DNA from: Magnetococcales bacterium HCHbin5
Lineage (GTDB): Bacteria; Pseudomonadota; Magnetococcia; Magnetococcales; Magnetaquicoccaceae
Length of the DNA stretch: 64,000 nucleotides
Direction: 5' to 3'
Assembly: GCA_002753505.1 (NCBI GenBank)
Contig: PEAG01000010.1
Location: 1-64,000, forward strand
Position 1 is the first letter of the stretch; every line of letters starts with the position of its first letter. Positions 56,911 to 64,000 of the stretch are shown piece after piece. The position numbers were made by a program, and so were the translations under genes. The notes below the pieces were generated by a model. The model was not told the DNA's origin. It did not search any database and saw nothing but the letters and a program-made list of their open reading frames with translations.

Positions 56911-57762
56911 TCACGGGGACGCACCCTCCTGCGGCAGTCCAGGCAACAAGAGCGGGTCCACCCGATCCTGCCGCACCATCATCCCCCAATGCAAATGCGG
57001 CCCGGTCGCCCTGCCGGTCATCCCCACCGTACCAATCACCGTACCAGCCTCCACCCAACGCCCCGACTCCACCATGATACGCTCCAGATGGGCATAGAGA
57101 GAGATCACCCCATCCCCATGATCCAACACCAGCGTGTTGCCGGTAAAAAAATAGTCCTGCCCAACCAAAGCCACCTCCCCCGGCGCGGTGGCAACCACCG
57201 GCGCGCCCTGGGGGGCGGCAATGTCAACTCCACTGTGGGGCCGACGAGGGGTACCGTTCAAAACACGACGACTGCCAAACACCCCGGAATACCGCCCCGT
57301 CACCGGCAACTGAAAACCCTCCCCATACCCCACCCGGCCACCCCGCCTCTGATAGGTGGCAACAATGGCAGCCGTCTCCTCTTTGGCCCGACTCACGGCA
57401 GCCGGAGCCAACTCCACCTTTCCCTTGGGCAGTGTCAGCTGCTCCTCCTGATAACTGCGCGCCACCACCTCAAAGGTGTGGGTCAACAGTTCAGACTTGC
57501 CCTGGGGCGGTTTAACCTCCACCCGCAACAGGACCGGACCAGGCTTGGCCTCCATGTCCAACGCCAACAAGGCGCGATGCTCCGCTGAAAAGGGAACAGG
57601 CTTCCCATTGAGACTACCCACCAGACGCGCACCCGCCGGTACATCCTGCACATGCAACAAAACCGCCCGCCCAATCGCCAACGGTGCCGAGAACGACAAG
57701 GTCGCACTCTCCCCCTCCCCCCCCAACAACAAAGAGAAAAGGATAATCAAATATCGGTACAT
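56911..57762 (-). CDS. M23 family metallopeptidase (LytM-type)
   Basis: 283 aa. N-terminal signal peptide (YLIILFSLLLGGEGESA), an immunoglobulin-like region, then an M23 domain with zinc ligands His and Asp in HSGVDIAAP and the catalytic HLH in TGPHLHWGM. All key residues are present, so it should be an active endopeptidase on peptidoglycan cross-bridges. GGGAG precedes the ATG. Its start overlaps the end of xseA by 16 bp. The repeat nest ends just after its stop. Confidence 0.9.
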   Translation of the reverse strand: MYRYLIILFSLLLGGEGESATLSFSAPLAIGRAVLLHVQDVPAGARLVGSLNGKPVPFSAEHRALLALDMEAKPGPVLLRVEVKPPQGKSELLTHTFEVVARSYQEEQLTLPKGKVELAPAAVSRAKEETAAIVATYQRRGGRVGYGEGFQLPVTGRYSGVFGSRRVLNGTPRRPHSGVDIAAPQGAPVVATAPGEVALVGQDYFFTGNTLVLDHGDGVISLYAHLERIMVESGRWVEAGTVIGTVGMTGRATGPHLHWGMMVRQDRVDPLLLPGLPQEGASP

Positions 57763-59150
57763 GGATCTTTTCTCCCCGGTTGGACCACCGCGACCAGTTC
57801 ACCCTGCGCCAACACAATCCGCAACTGCTCACCAGCCGCCACCGTGTCGGCAATACGGGGCACCCGCCCCTGTTGATCATAAACAATGGCATATCCCCGC
57901 TGTAACACCGCCAACGGAGATACCCCCTGCAGACGCCTTTCAACAGCCACCACCTGCTGCCGATGGCGACGCAGACCCTGTTGCACCCCCCGGGACAACC
58001 GATCATCCAGATGGGCCAAACGGGTGCGAAACAGCCCCATGACCCCACGCCCCCCCCACACCGACAGACGATTGCGCACATCCCACACCCGTTGCCGACG
58101 CCGCAAACGATGATGCTGCTCTGCCGCCAGAATACGCTGGAACAGGTCGTCACAACGCACCCGGAAAAATTCCAACCTGCGCCGGGGATGCAACAACCGC
58201 TGCTGCCGCAGTTGCACCATTGACCGCTGTTGCGCCACCCGAGCCAAAGCGGCCCGCAACAGCCGCTGCCGCAGTTGCGCCACCCGAGCCAACAGCTCCC
58301 TCTTTTCCGGCATCACCCGCTCCGCCGCCGCTGACGGGGTTGGAGCCCGCACATCGGCCACCAGATCCGCCAGAGTCAGATCCACCTCATGCCCCACTGC
58401 GCTGACGATGGGAATCGGCGAAGCGGCAATGGCCCTGGCCACCGCCTCGCTATTGAAAGCGGCCAAATCCTCCGCCGAACCTCCACCACGACCGCAGATG
58501 ATCACCTGCACACGACCGTCGGCAATCAACCCCTGCAAAGCCGCCACAATCTCCTCAACCGCTCCCTCGCCCTGCACCCGCGCATGGGCCAGCAAAAGCT
58601 GATAGCCCGGAAAGCGGTTGTCCAATACCCGCATGATGTCATGAATGGCCGCCCCGGAGGCCGAGGTAACCACCCCGATCATGTCGGGCAAAAAGGGCAA
58701 CGGCCTTTTTCGAGCCTCTGCCAGCAACCCTTCCGCCTGGAGACGGGCAAACAGTTGCAACAATCGCTCCCGCTCCGTTCCAGCCCCACCAGACTGCATC
58801 CCCTCCACCACCAGCTGATATTCGCCCCGGGGAGAATAGGCGGCAATCCGTCCCGTCACCAACACGCTCTCCCCCCCACGGGGCACCATGCGCAACCGCT
58901 GGCGCGTGCCACGCCAAACCACCGCCCGGATGCGGGACTGGGCATCCACCAGGGTAAAATAGAGATGACCCGAAGGGGGCTGATGCAAATCGGAAATTTC
59001 TCCCCGCACCCGTACAAAGGGCAACGCATCCTCCAACAGGGTGCGAATCCGTTCGTTGAGTTGGGTCACACTCTGCCACTCATCCCAAGGCAATGCCGTT
59101 GGGTCTCGGAAGGATGGCCCGGAAAAGGGAGACAGGCTCTGTTCGTTCAT
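57747..59150 (-). CDS. xseA: Exodeoxyribonuclease VII large subunit
   Basis: 467 aa. An N-terminal OB-fold (about 25-125; VRVRGEISDLHQPPSGHLYF), then the catalytic domain with VVTSASGAAIHD, CGRGGGSAEDLAAFN and VSAVGHEVDLTLADLVAD, and a long Arg/Gln-rich helical tail that binds XseB. The enzyme degrades single-stranded DNA from both ends. xseB is not in this window. The gene overlaps the M23 peptidase gene downstream. Confidence 0.95.
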   Translation of the reverse strand: MNEQSLSPFSGPSFRDPTALPWDEWQSVTQLNERIRTLLEDALPFVRVRGEISDLHQPPSGHLYFTLVDAQSRIRAVVWRGTRQRLRMVPRGGESVLVTGRIAAYSPRGEYQLVVEGMQSGGAGTERERLLQLFARLQAEGLLAEARKRPLPFLPDMIGVVTSASGAAIHDIMRVLDNRFPGYQLLLAHARVQGEGAVEEIVAALQGLIADGRVQVIICGRGGGSAEDLAAFNSEAVARAIAASPIPIVSAVGHEVDLTLADLVADVRAPTPSAAAERVMPEKRELLARVAQLRQRLLRAALARVAQQRSMVQLRQQRLLHPRRRLEFFRVRCDDLFQRILAAEQHHRLRRRQRVWDVRNRLSVWGGRGVMGLFRTRLAHLDDRLSRGVQQGLRRHRQQVVAVERRLQGVSPLAVLQRGYAIVYDQQGRVPRIADTVAAGEQLRIVLAQGELVAVVQPGRKDPCTDI

Positions 59151-59354
59151 GGGGAGAGAATTGCAGAGTTGACCGCCACAAACAAGCCATAACCATCAAA
59201 AATATGACTGGCTTTCGTCAATTTTTTTTCCATTCCCCCCGGATAGCGTGGAGTGGCAACAAAGAAAACTTGCTAAATCTGATGTTTCTGGATCATACTG
59301 GCAGTCAGTTGCACTGTTCTTCACCACTGACACCATTTTAACAAGAAGGGTCTT

Positions 59355-59870
59355 ATGAGTCGGTCTGATCACCAAACCACCGATGACATCTCCAGCACCT
59401 CGGCCGACAACCCGGTCGGATTGATCGAAGAGTATGTGATCAATCAGGATTGGAACTCCGAGCGTTCCAACGAACATGAACTCTGGGCCGAACTCCCAAG
59501 CCAATGGGGCAATCAAAGGCTGTGGGTCGTCTACCATGAAGAGACCGGCTTTCTGCAGTTCAATTGCTATTTAAACCTGAAAATTCCTGCCAGGCAGCTG
59601 CCATCAGCCGCGCAGACCATCACCCTGATGAATGAACGGGTCTGGTTGGGGCACTTTGAAATTTGGAGTGAAGAGCATGTGCCTGTCTTTCGTATTGTCC
59701 TGCCCTTGCGCAATACAACGTTGCACGAGGCCCAGTTGGAGGATGTGATATCAGCCATTCAGGAGGAGACCGAACGCTTTTTCCCCGCCATCCAATGGGT
59801 CGTCTGGGGTGGCAAAACACCCGAAGAGGCCATTGCAGCCGCCATCGTTGAAACGGAGGGTGAGGCATAA
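59355..59870 (+). CDS. YbjN-family protein
   Basis: 171 aa, acidic, without signal peptide or membrane helix. The pattern ELPSQWGNQRLWVVYHEE, FNCYLNLKIP and the C-terminal WVVWGGKTPEEAIAAAI fits the YbjN domain, which has the fold of type III secretion chaperones. Members of this family are linked to motility and stress in enterobacteria; the mechanism is unknown. AAGGG precedes the ATG. It is divergent from xseA and stands alone. Confidence 0.7.
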   Translation: MSRSDHQTTDDISSTSADNPVGLIEEYVINQDWNSERSNEHELWAELPSQWGNQRLWVVYHEETGFLQFNCYLNLKIPARQLPSAAQTITLMNERVWLGHFEIWSEEHVPVFRIVLPLRNTTLHEAQLEDVISAIQEETERFFPAIQWVVWGGKTPEEAIAAAIVETEGEA

Positions 59871-60008
59871 AGAGGCGCGATACAGCCGGGTGTTGGGGTT
59901 GCCTGTGCGGCAAAAAAAATGTTTTGGGTGTGATTTGGCATCGTAATTGCTTTGTATTTTGTCATCCTGATACTGGATCTCTGAATTCAATGACAGTTGG
60001 AGACGACA

Positions 60009-60224
60009 ATGCGTGCAATCGAACCTATGGGATATCTGACATCCGTACCGCCTGCTCACCCGACCGCACTGCCGGGCAGTCTGTTGCGTCAACGTCCGTC
60101 GGGCTCATTTTACGAGTTGTTGCAGGCGGCCAGTGCAGCCTACCGGAAGCCCGCCGGGCCGGTTCGCGTTGCCCGGCGACCGAGCGACAAGAGAGGTATC
60201 GGTCAGGTCGGGTTTTCCCGCTAG
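60009..60224 (+). CDS. Small hypothetical protein, Pro- and Arg-rich
   Basis: 71 aa. ATG 60009 follows GGAG by 6 nt. The N-terminal half is Pro-rich (VPPAHPTALPG), the C-terminal part basic (RKPAGPVRVARRPSDKRG). No known domain, signal peptide or membrane helix. It could be a genuine small protein because of the clean ribosome site, but its composition also fits chance. Neighbours are YbjN-like and the ZapB-like coiled coil. Confidence 0.35.
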   Translation: MRAIEPMGYLTSVPPAHPTALPGSLLRQRPSGSFYELLQAASAAYRKPAGPVRVARRPSDKRGIGQVGFSR

Positions 60225-60374
60225 CGGGGTGGGAAAATACCCAAGTTGGGGAAAGTGTTGTGCGCTGTTCATCTCTTTACTTGACAGCATGATAATCCCC
60301 ACACTACACTTTCTGACAGACGGCGTGGAATGCCCCATGGGTACACCCTGGCAACATAACAGGAAAAAAGACGG

Positions 60375-60710
60375 ATGAACGACTATTCTAATGCAAGTGG
60401 TGTACAAGAGGTTGATGCAACCCAGAGCGGCCTTCCTGTCGCAGCAGGGACGGATCCGTTATCCCGGTTGGAGCAACGATGGGAAAAGCTGGCCAAGAGT
60501 GTTCGGGATCTGCGCAGCGAAAATGCGGCTTTGTGGGAGCAGTTGCAGGGGCGTGAAGATCAGATCGGCCGTATTGAGCAGGAACTGGCCCAAAAAACGG
60601 CCGAGTTGGCCGACAAGGCAGCAGAGATTGCCGCGTTGAACGAGGAGCAAGGCCGGACCAATGCGCGGATTGATGAATTGATTGCCCGTTTTGATGAGAT
60701 GGGGCAATAG
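60375..60710 (+). CDS. ZapB-like coiled-coil protein
   Basis: 111 aa. A flexible N-terminus (about 30 residues) is followed by a continuous coiled coil (LEQRWEKLAKSVRDLRSENA to LNEEQGRTNARIDELIARF) with regular leucines. A short coiled-coil protein directly before zapA is common in Proteobacteria; these are thought to work with ZapA at the division ring. It lies 45 bp before zapA. Confidence 0.75.
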   Translation: MNDYSNASGVQEVDATQSGLPVAAGTDPLSRLEQRWEKLAKSVRDLRSENAALWEQLQGREDQIGRIEQELAQKTAELADKAAEIAALNEEQGRTNARIDELIARFDEMGQ

Positions 60711-60755
60711 AGTTTTGTACCACTGACAGCTATACGCTAAAACTGGGCCGAAGCC

Positions 60756-61040
60756 ATGTCTGATTTTATTGAAGTGCGCATTCATGGCCAACTGTTCCGG
60801 TTGCGGGCAGGTACGGAAGAGGCATATGTTCGGTCGTTGGCAGCGTACGTCGATGATGTCATGAAAACGATATCCCGACAGTCCAATACCGTCTCTACGG
60901 AACGGCTTGCCATCATGGCCGCGCTGAATGTGACCGATACCCTTTTCCAACAACAGCGACGTGCAGAGGGTGATACCAAAGCCGTCCATGAGAGAATTAC
61001 CAGATTGGTCACCTTGAGTGATCGTCTATTGGGAGATTGA
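60756..61040 (+). CDS. zapA: Cell division protein ZapA
   Basis: 94 aa, the normal length. The N-terminal globular part reads VRIHGQLFRLRAGTEEAYVR, and the C-terminal half is an amphipathic helix (RLAIMAALNVTDTLFQQQRR). ZapA bundles FtsZ filaments at midcell. The neighbours (coiled coil before, 6S RNA and 5-FCL after) match the zapA locus of many Proteobacteria. Confidence 0.92.
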   Translation: MSDFIEVRIHGQLFRLRAGTEEAYVRSLAAYVDDVMKTISRQSNTVSTERLAIMAALNVTDTLFQQQRRAEGDTKAVHERITRLVTLSDRLLGD

Positions 61041-61049
61041 TTTCGTCAT

Positions 61050-61234
61050 AATCCCCTGCGGTGTTCGTGAGAAACGCTTTCCTCCTGAGCCGATACTTAT
61101 AGAACCCAGGAATCCATGCCCTGATCGTGAAGTGCGAGCCCGAACCATGTGGGATTGCCGGCAGCGATTATTTCAGGAATCCACTTATTAAACGGGTTCA
61201 GAGGACGCCAAGTCCACGGCACAGGCGGGGGATT
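61050..61234 (+). ncRNA. ssrS: 6S RNA
   Basis: 185 nt between zapA and the 5-formyl-THF cyclo-ligase gene, the standard ssrS location. The ends AATCCCCTGC and GCGGGGGATT form the closing stem with one wobble pair. The stretch CCTGAGCCGATA is a hallmark shared with E. coli 6S RNA and sits on the 5' side of the bulge. GGTGTTCGTG pairs in part with CACGGCAC near the closing stem. 6S RNA mimics an open promoter and holds sigma-70 RNA polymerase. It ends only 6 nt before the cyclo-ligase start. Confidence 0.88.
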
Positions 61235-61240
61235 TTATTA

Positions 61241-61861
61241 GTGGAAGTCGACAAGCAAACTCTTCGCGCTGCCCTGCGCAAAGTGCGGCGTCTGCTGACG
61301 CAGGCGCAGGTGCGCGGGTTCAGTGCCGCCATCTGTCGACGGGCCCAGGAGATGCCCCAGTTCAAACGGGCCTCTTCCGTGGGGCTGTATGTGTCTATCG
61401 ATAACGAAGTGGATCCCTCCTCTCTCCTCCTCGCAGCACATCTGTCAGAAAAAGCCGTGTTTCTTCCCGTTGTGGATCAGCAACGGCGGGCGATCTGTTT
61501 TGTCCAGTATCGGAAAAATGAGCCGCTGGTCGAGGGGGCTTTTGGCATCCGCGAGCCTTTGCTCTCCCCGGTGGAGAAAAGGTTGCAGGAGGCTGATGCG
61601 CTGCCGATCCCCCCTCTTGACATCCTGTTTTTGCCCCTGGTGGCCTTTGACCCGTCTGGTTGTCGATTGGGCTATGGAGGGGGCTACTATGATCGTCTCC
61701 TGGCACACCAACAGCAGGCATTGGGGTACAAACCGTTGCTGATTGGGTTGGCTTACCATTGCCAGCAGGTGCCGGTACTCCCCCGCGACCCCCATGATGT
61801 GCCGATGGACTGGGTGGTGACGGAGCGGGAATGTTTGACTTGCTCTGGTGCAGAGGCCTGA
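61241..61861 (+). CDS. fau: 5-formyltetrahydrofolate cyclo-ligase
   Basis: About 206 aa. The ATP- and folate-binding motif GCRLGYGGGYYDRLLA and the N-terminal basic helix TLRAALRKVRRLLTQ identify it. It converts 5-formyl-THF to 5,10-methenyl-THF. The track start would place the N-terminus inside the 6S RNA; GTG 61241 has GGGGG about 9 nt upstream, which is the 3' arm of the 6S closing stem. Gene order zapA-ssrS-fau is conserved widely. Confidence 0.92.
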   Translation: MEVDKQTLRAALRKVRRLLTQAQVRGFSAAICRRAQEMPQFKRASSVGLYVSIDNEVDPSSLLLAAHLSEKAVFLPVVDQQRRAICFVQYRKNEPLVEGAFGIREPLLSPVEKRLQEADALPIPPLDILFLPLVAFDPSGCRLGYGGGYYDRLLAHQQQALGYKPLLIGLAYHCQQVPVLPRDPHDVPMDWVVTERECLTCSGAEA

Positions 61862-61935
61862 GACCACACTCACCATTAAGATTTCCACTGACACCCTGTT
61901 GCGGGGTTGTTCGGTGATAGGGAGCCTGTTTTTAC

Positions 61936-63495
61936 ATGGACATATGGGTATTGTTATTTGGCATTGCGGTGGGGGTCGGCCTGGTGCTGGCTTTCAATTT
62001 TCAGCAGCGCAGGGTGCGTGAAAATTTTTTTGCCCAAAAAGAGTTACAGGTTGAACACTTGCTGAAGGCGGCCGAAGAAAAAGCGGCGGTCGTGGCCCGT
62101 GAGGTGGAGTTGAAGGTCCAGGCAGAGCGGCTGCGGGTACAGGAGGAGGTTGAAAACAAGTTCAGGGAGCAGGACCGGGAACTGGATCGACAAAAACGCC
62201 GCATGGACAAGCGTGAAGAGCAGTTGGATCGGAAATTTGACCATTTGGACCAGCGGGAGAGTGAGCAGGAACGCCGTCGCGCCCAGATGGAAGAGGAAAA
62301 AAAGCAGATGGATCTGGCAGCCCTCAAGCTGCAGGAGACGATACTGGAGGCGCAGAAGCGGCTGGAGTCGATCGCCCGCCTGTCGGAGGAGGAGGCCAAG
62401 CGACAATTGATGGCCTCGCTGGAGGAGGGTGCGCGCCGTGAGTCTGCACGACTCTTCAAGCAGTTGGAGGAGGAGGTCAAGGAGCGGGCCAGCCAGACGG
62501 CCCAGGAGGTGATTTGTACTGCCATTCAACGTCATGCCAGTGAGTTTGTGGCGGAGAAGACCGTCACCGTGGTCCCGCTCCCCTCGGAAGAGATGAAGGG
62601 GCGTATCATTGGCCGTGAGGGCCGCAACATTCGCGCCCTGGAGGCAGCCACCGGTTGTGACCTGATCATTGACGATACCCCGGAGGCGGTGGTCATCTCC
62701 GGCTTTAATCCGGTCCGCCGGCTTGTGGCCCGTCTGGCTCTGGAAGAGTTGATCTCGGATGGACGCATCCATCCCGCTCGCATTGAGGCGGTGGTCAAGA
62801 AGGCTGCCAAAACCATTGACCAGGAAATTCGCGAAGCGGGCAAACGGGCCATTTTTGATGTAGGACTGGCCGAGGTCTCGCCGGAAATTGTGCGTCTGTT
62901 GGGTACCCTCAAATTCCGCACCTCCTACACGCAAAATGTGCTGGCCCACTCGGTGGATGTCGCCTTTTTTGCGGGGATCATGGCTGAGGAGTTGGGGCTG
63001 GATGGCAATATGGCGCGCCGTTGCGGGCTGTTGCACGACATTGGCAAGGCGGTGGATCATGAAATCCAGGGTTCCCACGCGGTCATCGGGGGCCAGTTTG
63101 CCAAAAAATACAAGGAACACCCGATCGTGGTCAATGCCATTTGGTCGCATCATTTTGATATAGAACCCATTTCTGTCTATGGCCCCCTGACCAATGCCGC
63201 CGATGCCTTGTCTGCGGCCCGTCCGGGAGCCCGGCGGGAAAATGTCGAGACCTATATCAAGCGGTTGGAGAGTCTGGAGCAGATTGCCAACCAGTTCGAA
63301 GGGGTGGAAAAAAGCTTTGCCATCCAGGCTGGACGCGAGTTGCGGGTCATGGTGGGTTATGAGCGGGTCCAGGATGAAGGGGCCATGATGTTGGCCCGGG
63401 ATATTGCTCAAAAGGTGGAAAGTGAACTGACCTATCCTGGCCAGATCAGGGTCACTGTTATCCGGGAGATGCGGGTGACTGAGATCGCCCACTGA
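61936..63495 (+). CDS. rny: Ribonuclease Y
   Basis: 519 aa. N-terminal membrane helix (about 4-20), a long coiled coil (about 25-200), a KH domain ([20 protein letters not shown]) and an HD domain with [22 protein letters not shown] and [10 protein letters not shown]. RNase Y starts mRNA decay by endonucleolytic cuts at the membrane. It is typical of Firmicutes but also found in some Proteobacteria lineages, so it carries some taxonomic information. It follows fau by 74 bp. Confidence 0.95.
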   Translation: MDIWVLLFGIAVGVGLVLAFNFQQRRVRENFFAQKELQVEHLLKAAEEKAAVVAREVELKVQAERLRVQEEVENKFREQDRELDRQKRRMDKREEQLDRKFDHLDQRESEQERRRAQMEEEKKQMDLAALKLQETILEAQKRLESIARLSEEEAKRQLMASLEEGARRESARLFKQLEEEVKERASQTAQEVICTAIQRHASEFVAEKTVTVVPLPSEEMKGRIIGREGRNIRALEAATGCDLIIDDTPEAVVISGFNPVRRLVARLALEELISDGRIHPARIEAVVKKAAKTIDQEIREAGKRAIFDVGLAEVSPEIVRLLGTLKFRTSYTQNVLAHSVDVAFFAGIMAEELGLDGNMARRCGLLHDIGKAVDHEIQGSHAVIGGQFAKKYKEHPIVVNAIWSHHFDIEPISVYGPLTNAADALSAARPGARRENVETYIKRLESLEQIANQFEGVEKSFAIQAGRELRVMVGYERVQDEGAMMLARDIAQKVESELTYPGQIRVTVIREMRVTEIAH

Positions 63496-63537
63496 CGCAC
63501 CTCCTGTTGCCGTTACAGCGTGAAGGGAAACCATTCG

Positions 63538-64000
63538 ATGCATGCAGAACGTCCTGTCCCCGCCGGTGAGGTAGCCAAGCGCACCCTGCATTTTTTCTGG
63601 TTGGCAGACTGCTCAGGTTCCATGGCCGGGACCAAGATTGCCACCCTCAACCAATCCATCCGGGAGGTGTTACCGGAGATTGAGGAGGTGGTCAAGGATC
63701 ATCCCGAGGTCCGGGTGGAGATGCGTGCTATCCGGTTTTCCACCACAAGCGAATGGCATGTGGGGCCGCAGGCGGTACCGCTGAGCAGATTTGCCTGGCC
63801 GGAGTTGCGTCCCGATGGTGCCACGGCCACCTCACAAGCCATCCGGCACTTGATCCAGAAGTTGGATATTAGCGAGATGCCTGAACGGGGGTTGCCGCCG
63901 GTCTGCATTTTGATTTCCGATGGCTTTTGTACCGATTCCGCCGAGGAGTATGATCGGGTGATCCAGGAGTTGGATCAGATCCCGTGGGGCTTGAAGGCGG
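63538..64000 (+). CDS. VWA-domain protein, TerY-like (runs off the window)
   Basis: At least 154 aa, cut by the window edge and missing from the ORF track. The metal-ion-dependent adhesion site is complete: DCSGSM near residue 24, the Thr in DGATATS, and ISDGF. The pattern resembles the VWA proteins of the TerY family, which often sit beside a protein phosphatase and a kinase. ATG 63538 has AAGGG about 10 nt upstream. It begins 42 bp after rny. Confidence 0.8.
   Translation, partial: MHAERPVPAGEVAKRTLHFFWLADCSGSMAGTKIATLNQSIREVLPEIEEVVKDHPEVRVEMRAIRFSTTSEWHVGPQAVPLSRFAWPELRPDGATATSQAIRHLIQKLDISEMPERGLPPVCILISDGFCTDSAEEYDRVIQELDQIPWGLKA

Noticed and set aside
1-64000. Magnetosome (mam) genes, prophage, insertion sequences with transposases, tRNA or rRNA genes
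   Set aside because: None seen on either strand. The Magnetococcales suggestion therefore rests only on general gene content.

Overview
The window reads as a chromosomal segment of a moderately GC-rich Gram-negative bacterium of the Pseudomonadota. Supporting signs are a glnE adenylyltransferase, a 6S RNA between zapA and the 5-formyltetrahydrofolate cyclo-ligase gene, Tat-exported NosZ and PhoD, lipoproteins and many hybrid histidine kinases. Abundant signalling genes, bacteriohemerythrins and a complete nos operon suggest a motile, microaerophilic denitrifier. A Magnetococcales-like host is my guess. No magnetosome gene is present to support it.

Layout. 0.1-7.8 kb: two divergent CHASE/PAS sensor-kinase units, one ending in a truncated GAF-PAS protein and the other feeding an HD-GYP response regulator. 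8-14.3 kb: a MEMO1-AMMECR1 fusion, a receiver plus SWIM-finger pair, SelO overlapping MsrB, an AhpD-like protein and an MFS exporter. 14.5-17.3 kb: a chemoreceptor, a small secreted four-cysteine protein and rubrerythrin. 17.4-30.1 kb: a minus-strand run of a receiver protein and four very large hybrid kinases, three of them joined by 4-bp overlaps. 30.6-32.7 kb: a His-rich lipoprotein and a three-gene membrane electron-transfer unit (degenerate ferredoxin, b-type cytochrome, decaheme cytochrome c). 33.2-36.8 kb: a chemoreceptor carrying CZB and hemerythrin domains, a free hemerythrin and a STAS protein. 36.9-42 kb: PhoD, an amidase, a Nudix hydrolase and a di-iron ODP-GGDEF protein. 42.3-47.7 kb: a PhoPQ-like pair, glnE and an HNH nuclease. 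47.7-56.2 kb: a second four-cysteine protein, then nosRZDFYL. 56.2-56.9 kb: a nest of structured GC-rich repeats. 56.9-64 kb: an M23 peptidase, xseA, a YbjN-like protein, a ZapB-like coiled coil, zapA, 6S RNA, fau, rny and the start of a VWA protein.

The genes combine into three themes. The first is oxygen and redox sensing (hemerythrins, ODP-GGDEF, rubrerythrin, SelO/MsrB). The second is phosphorelay and c-di-GMP control (hybrid kinases with Hpt domains, HD-GYP, GGDEF). The third is anaerobic respiration (N2O reductase and a multiheme conduit).

The least explained items are the two paralogous four-cysteine secreted proteins, the ferredoxin that has lost two cluster ligands beside a decaheme cytochrome, and the repeat nest, whose two full copies keep a hairpin through paired base changes. 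All calls come from reading the sequence and the ORF track. No database search was run.
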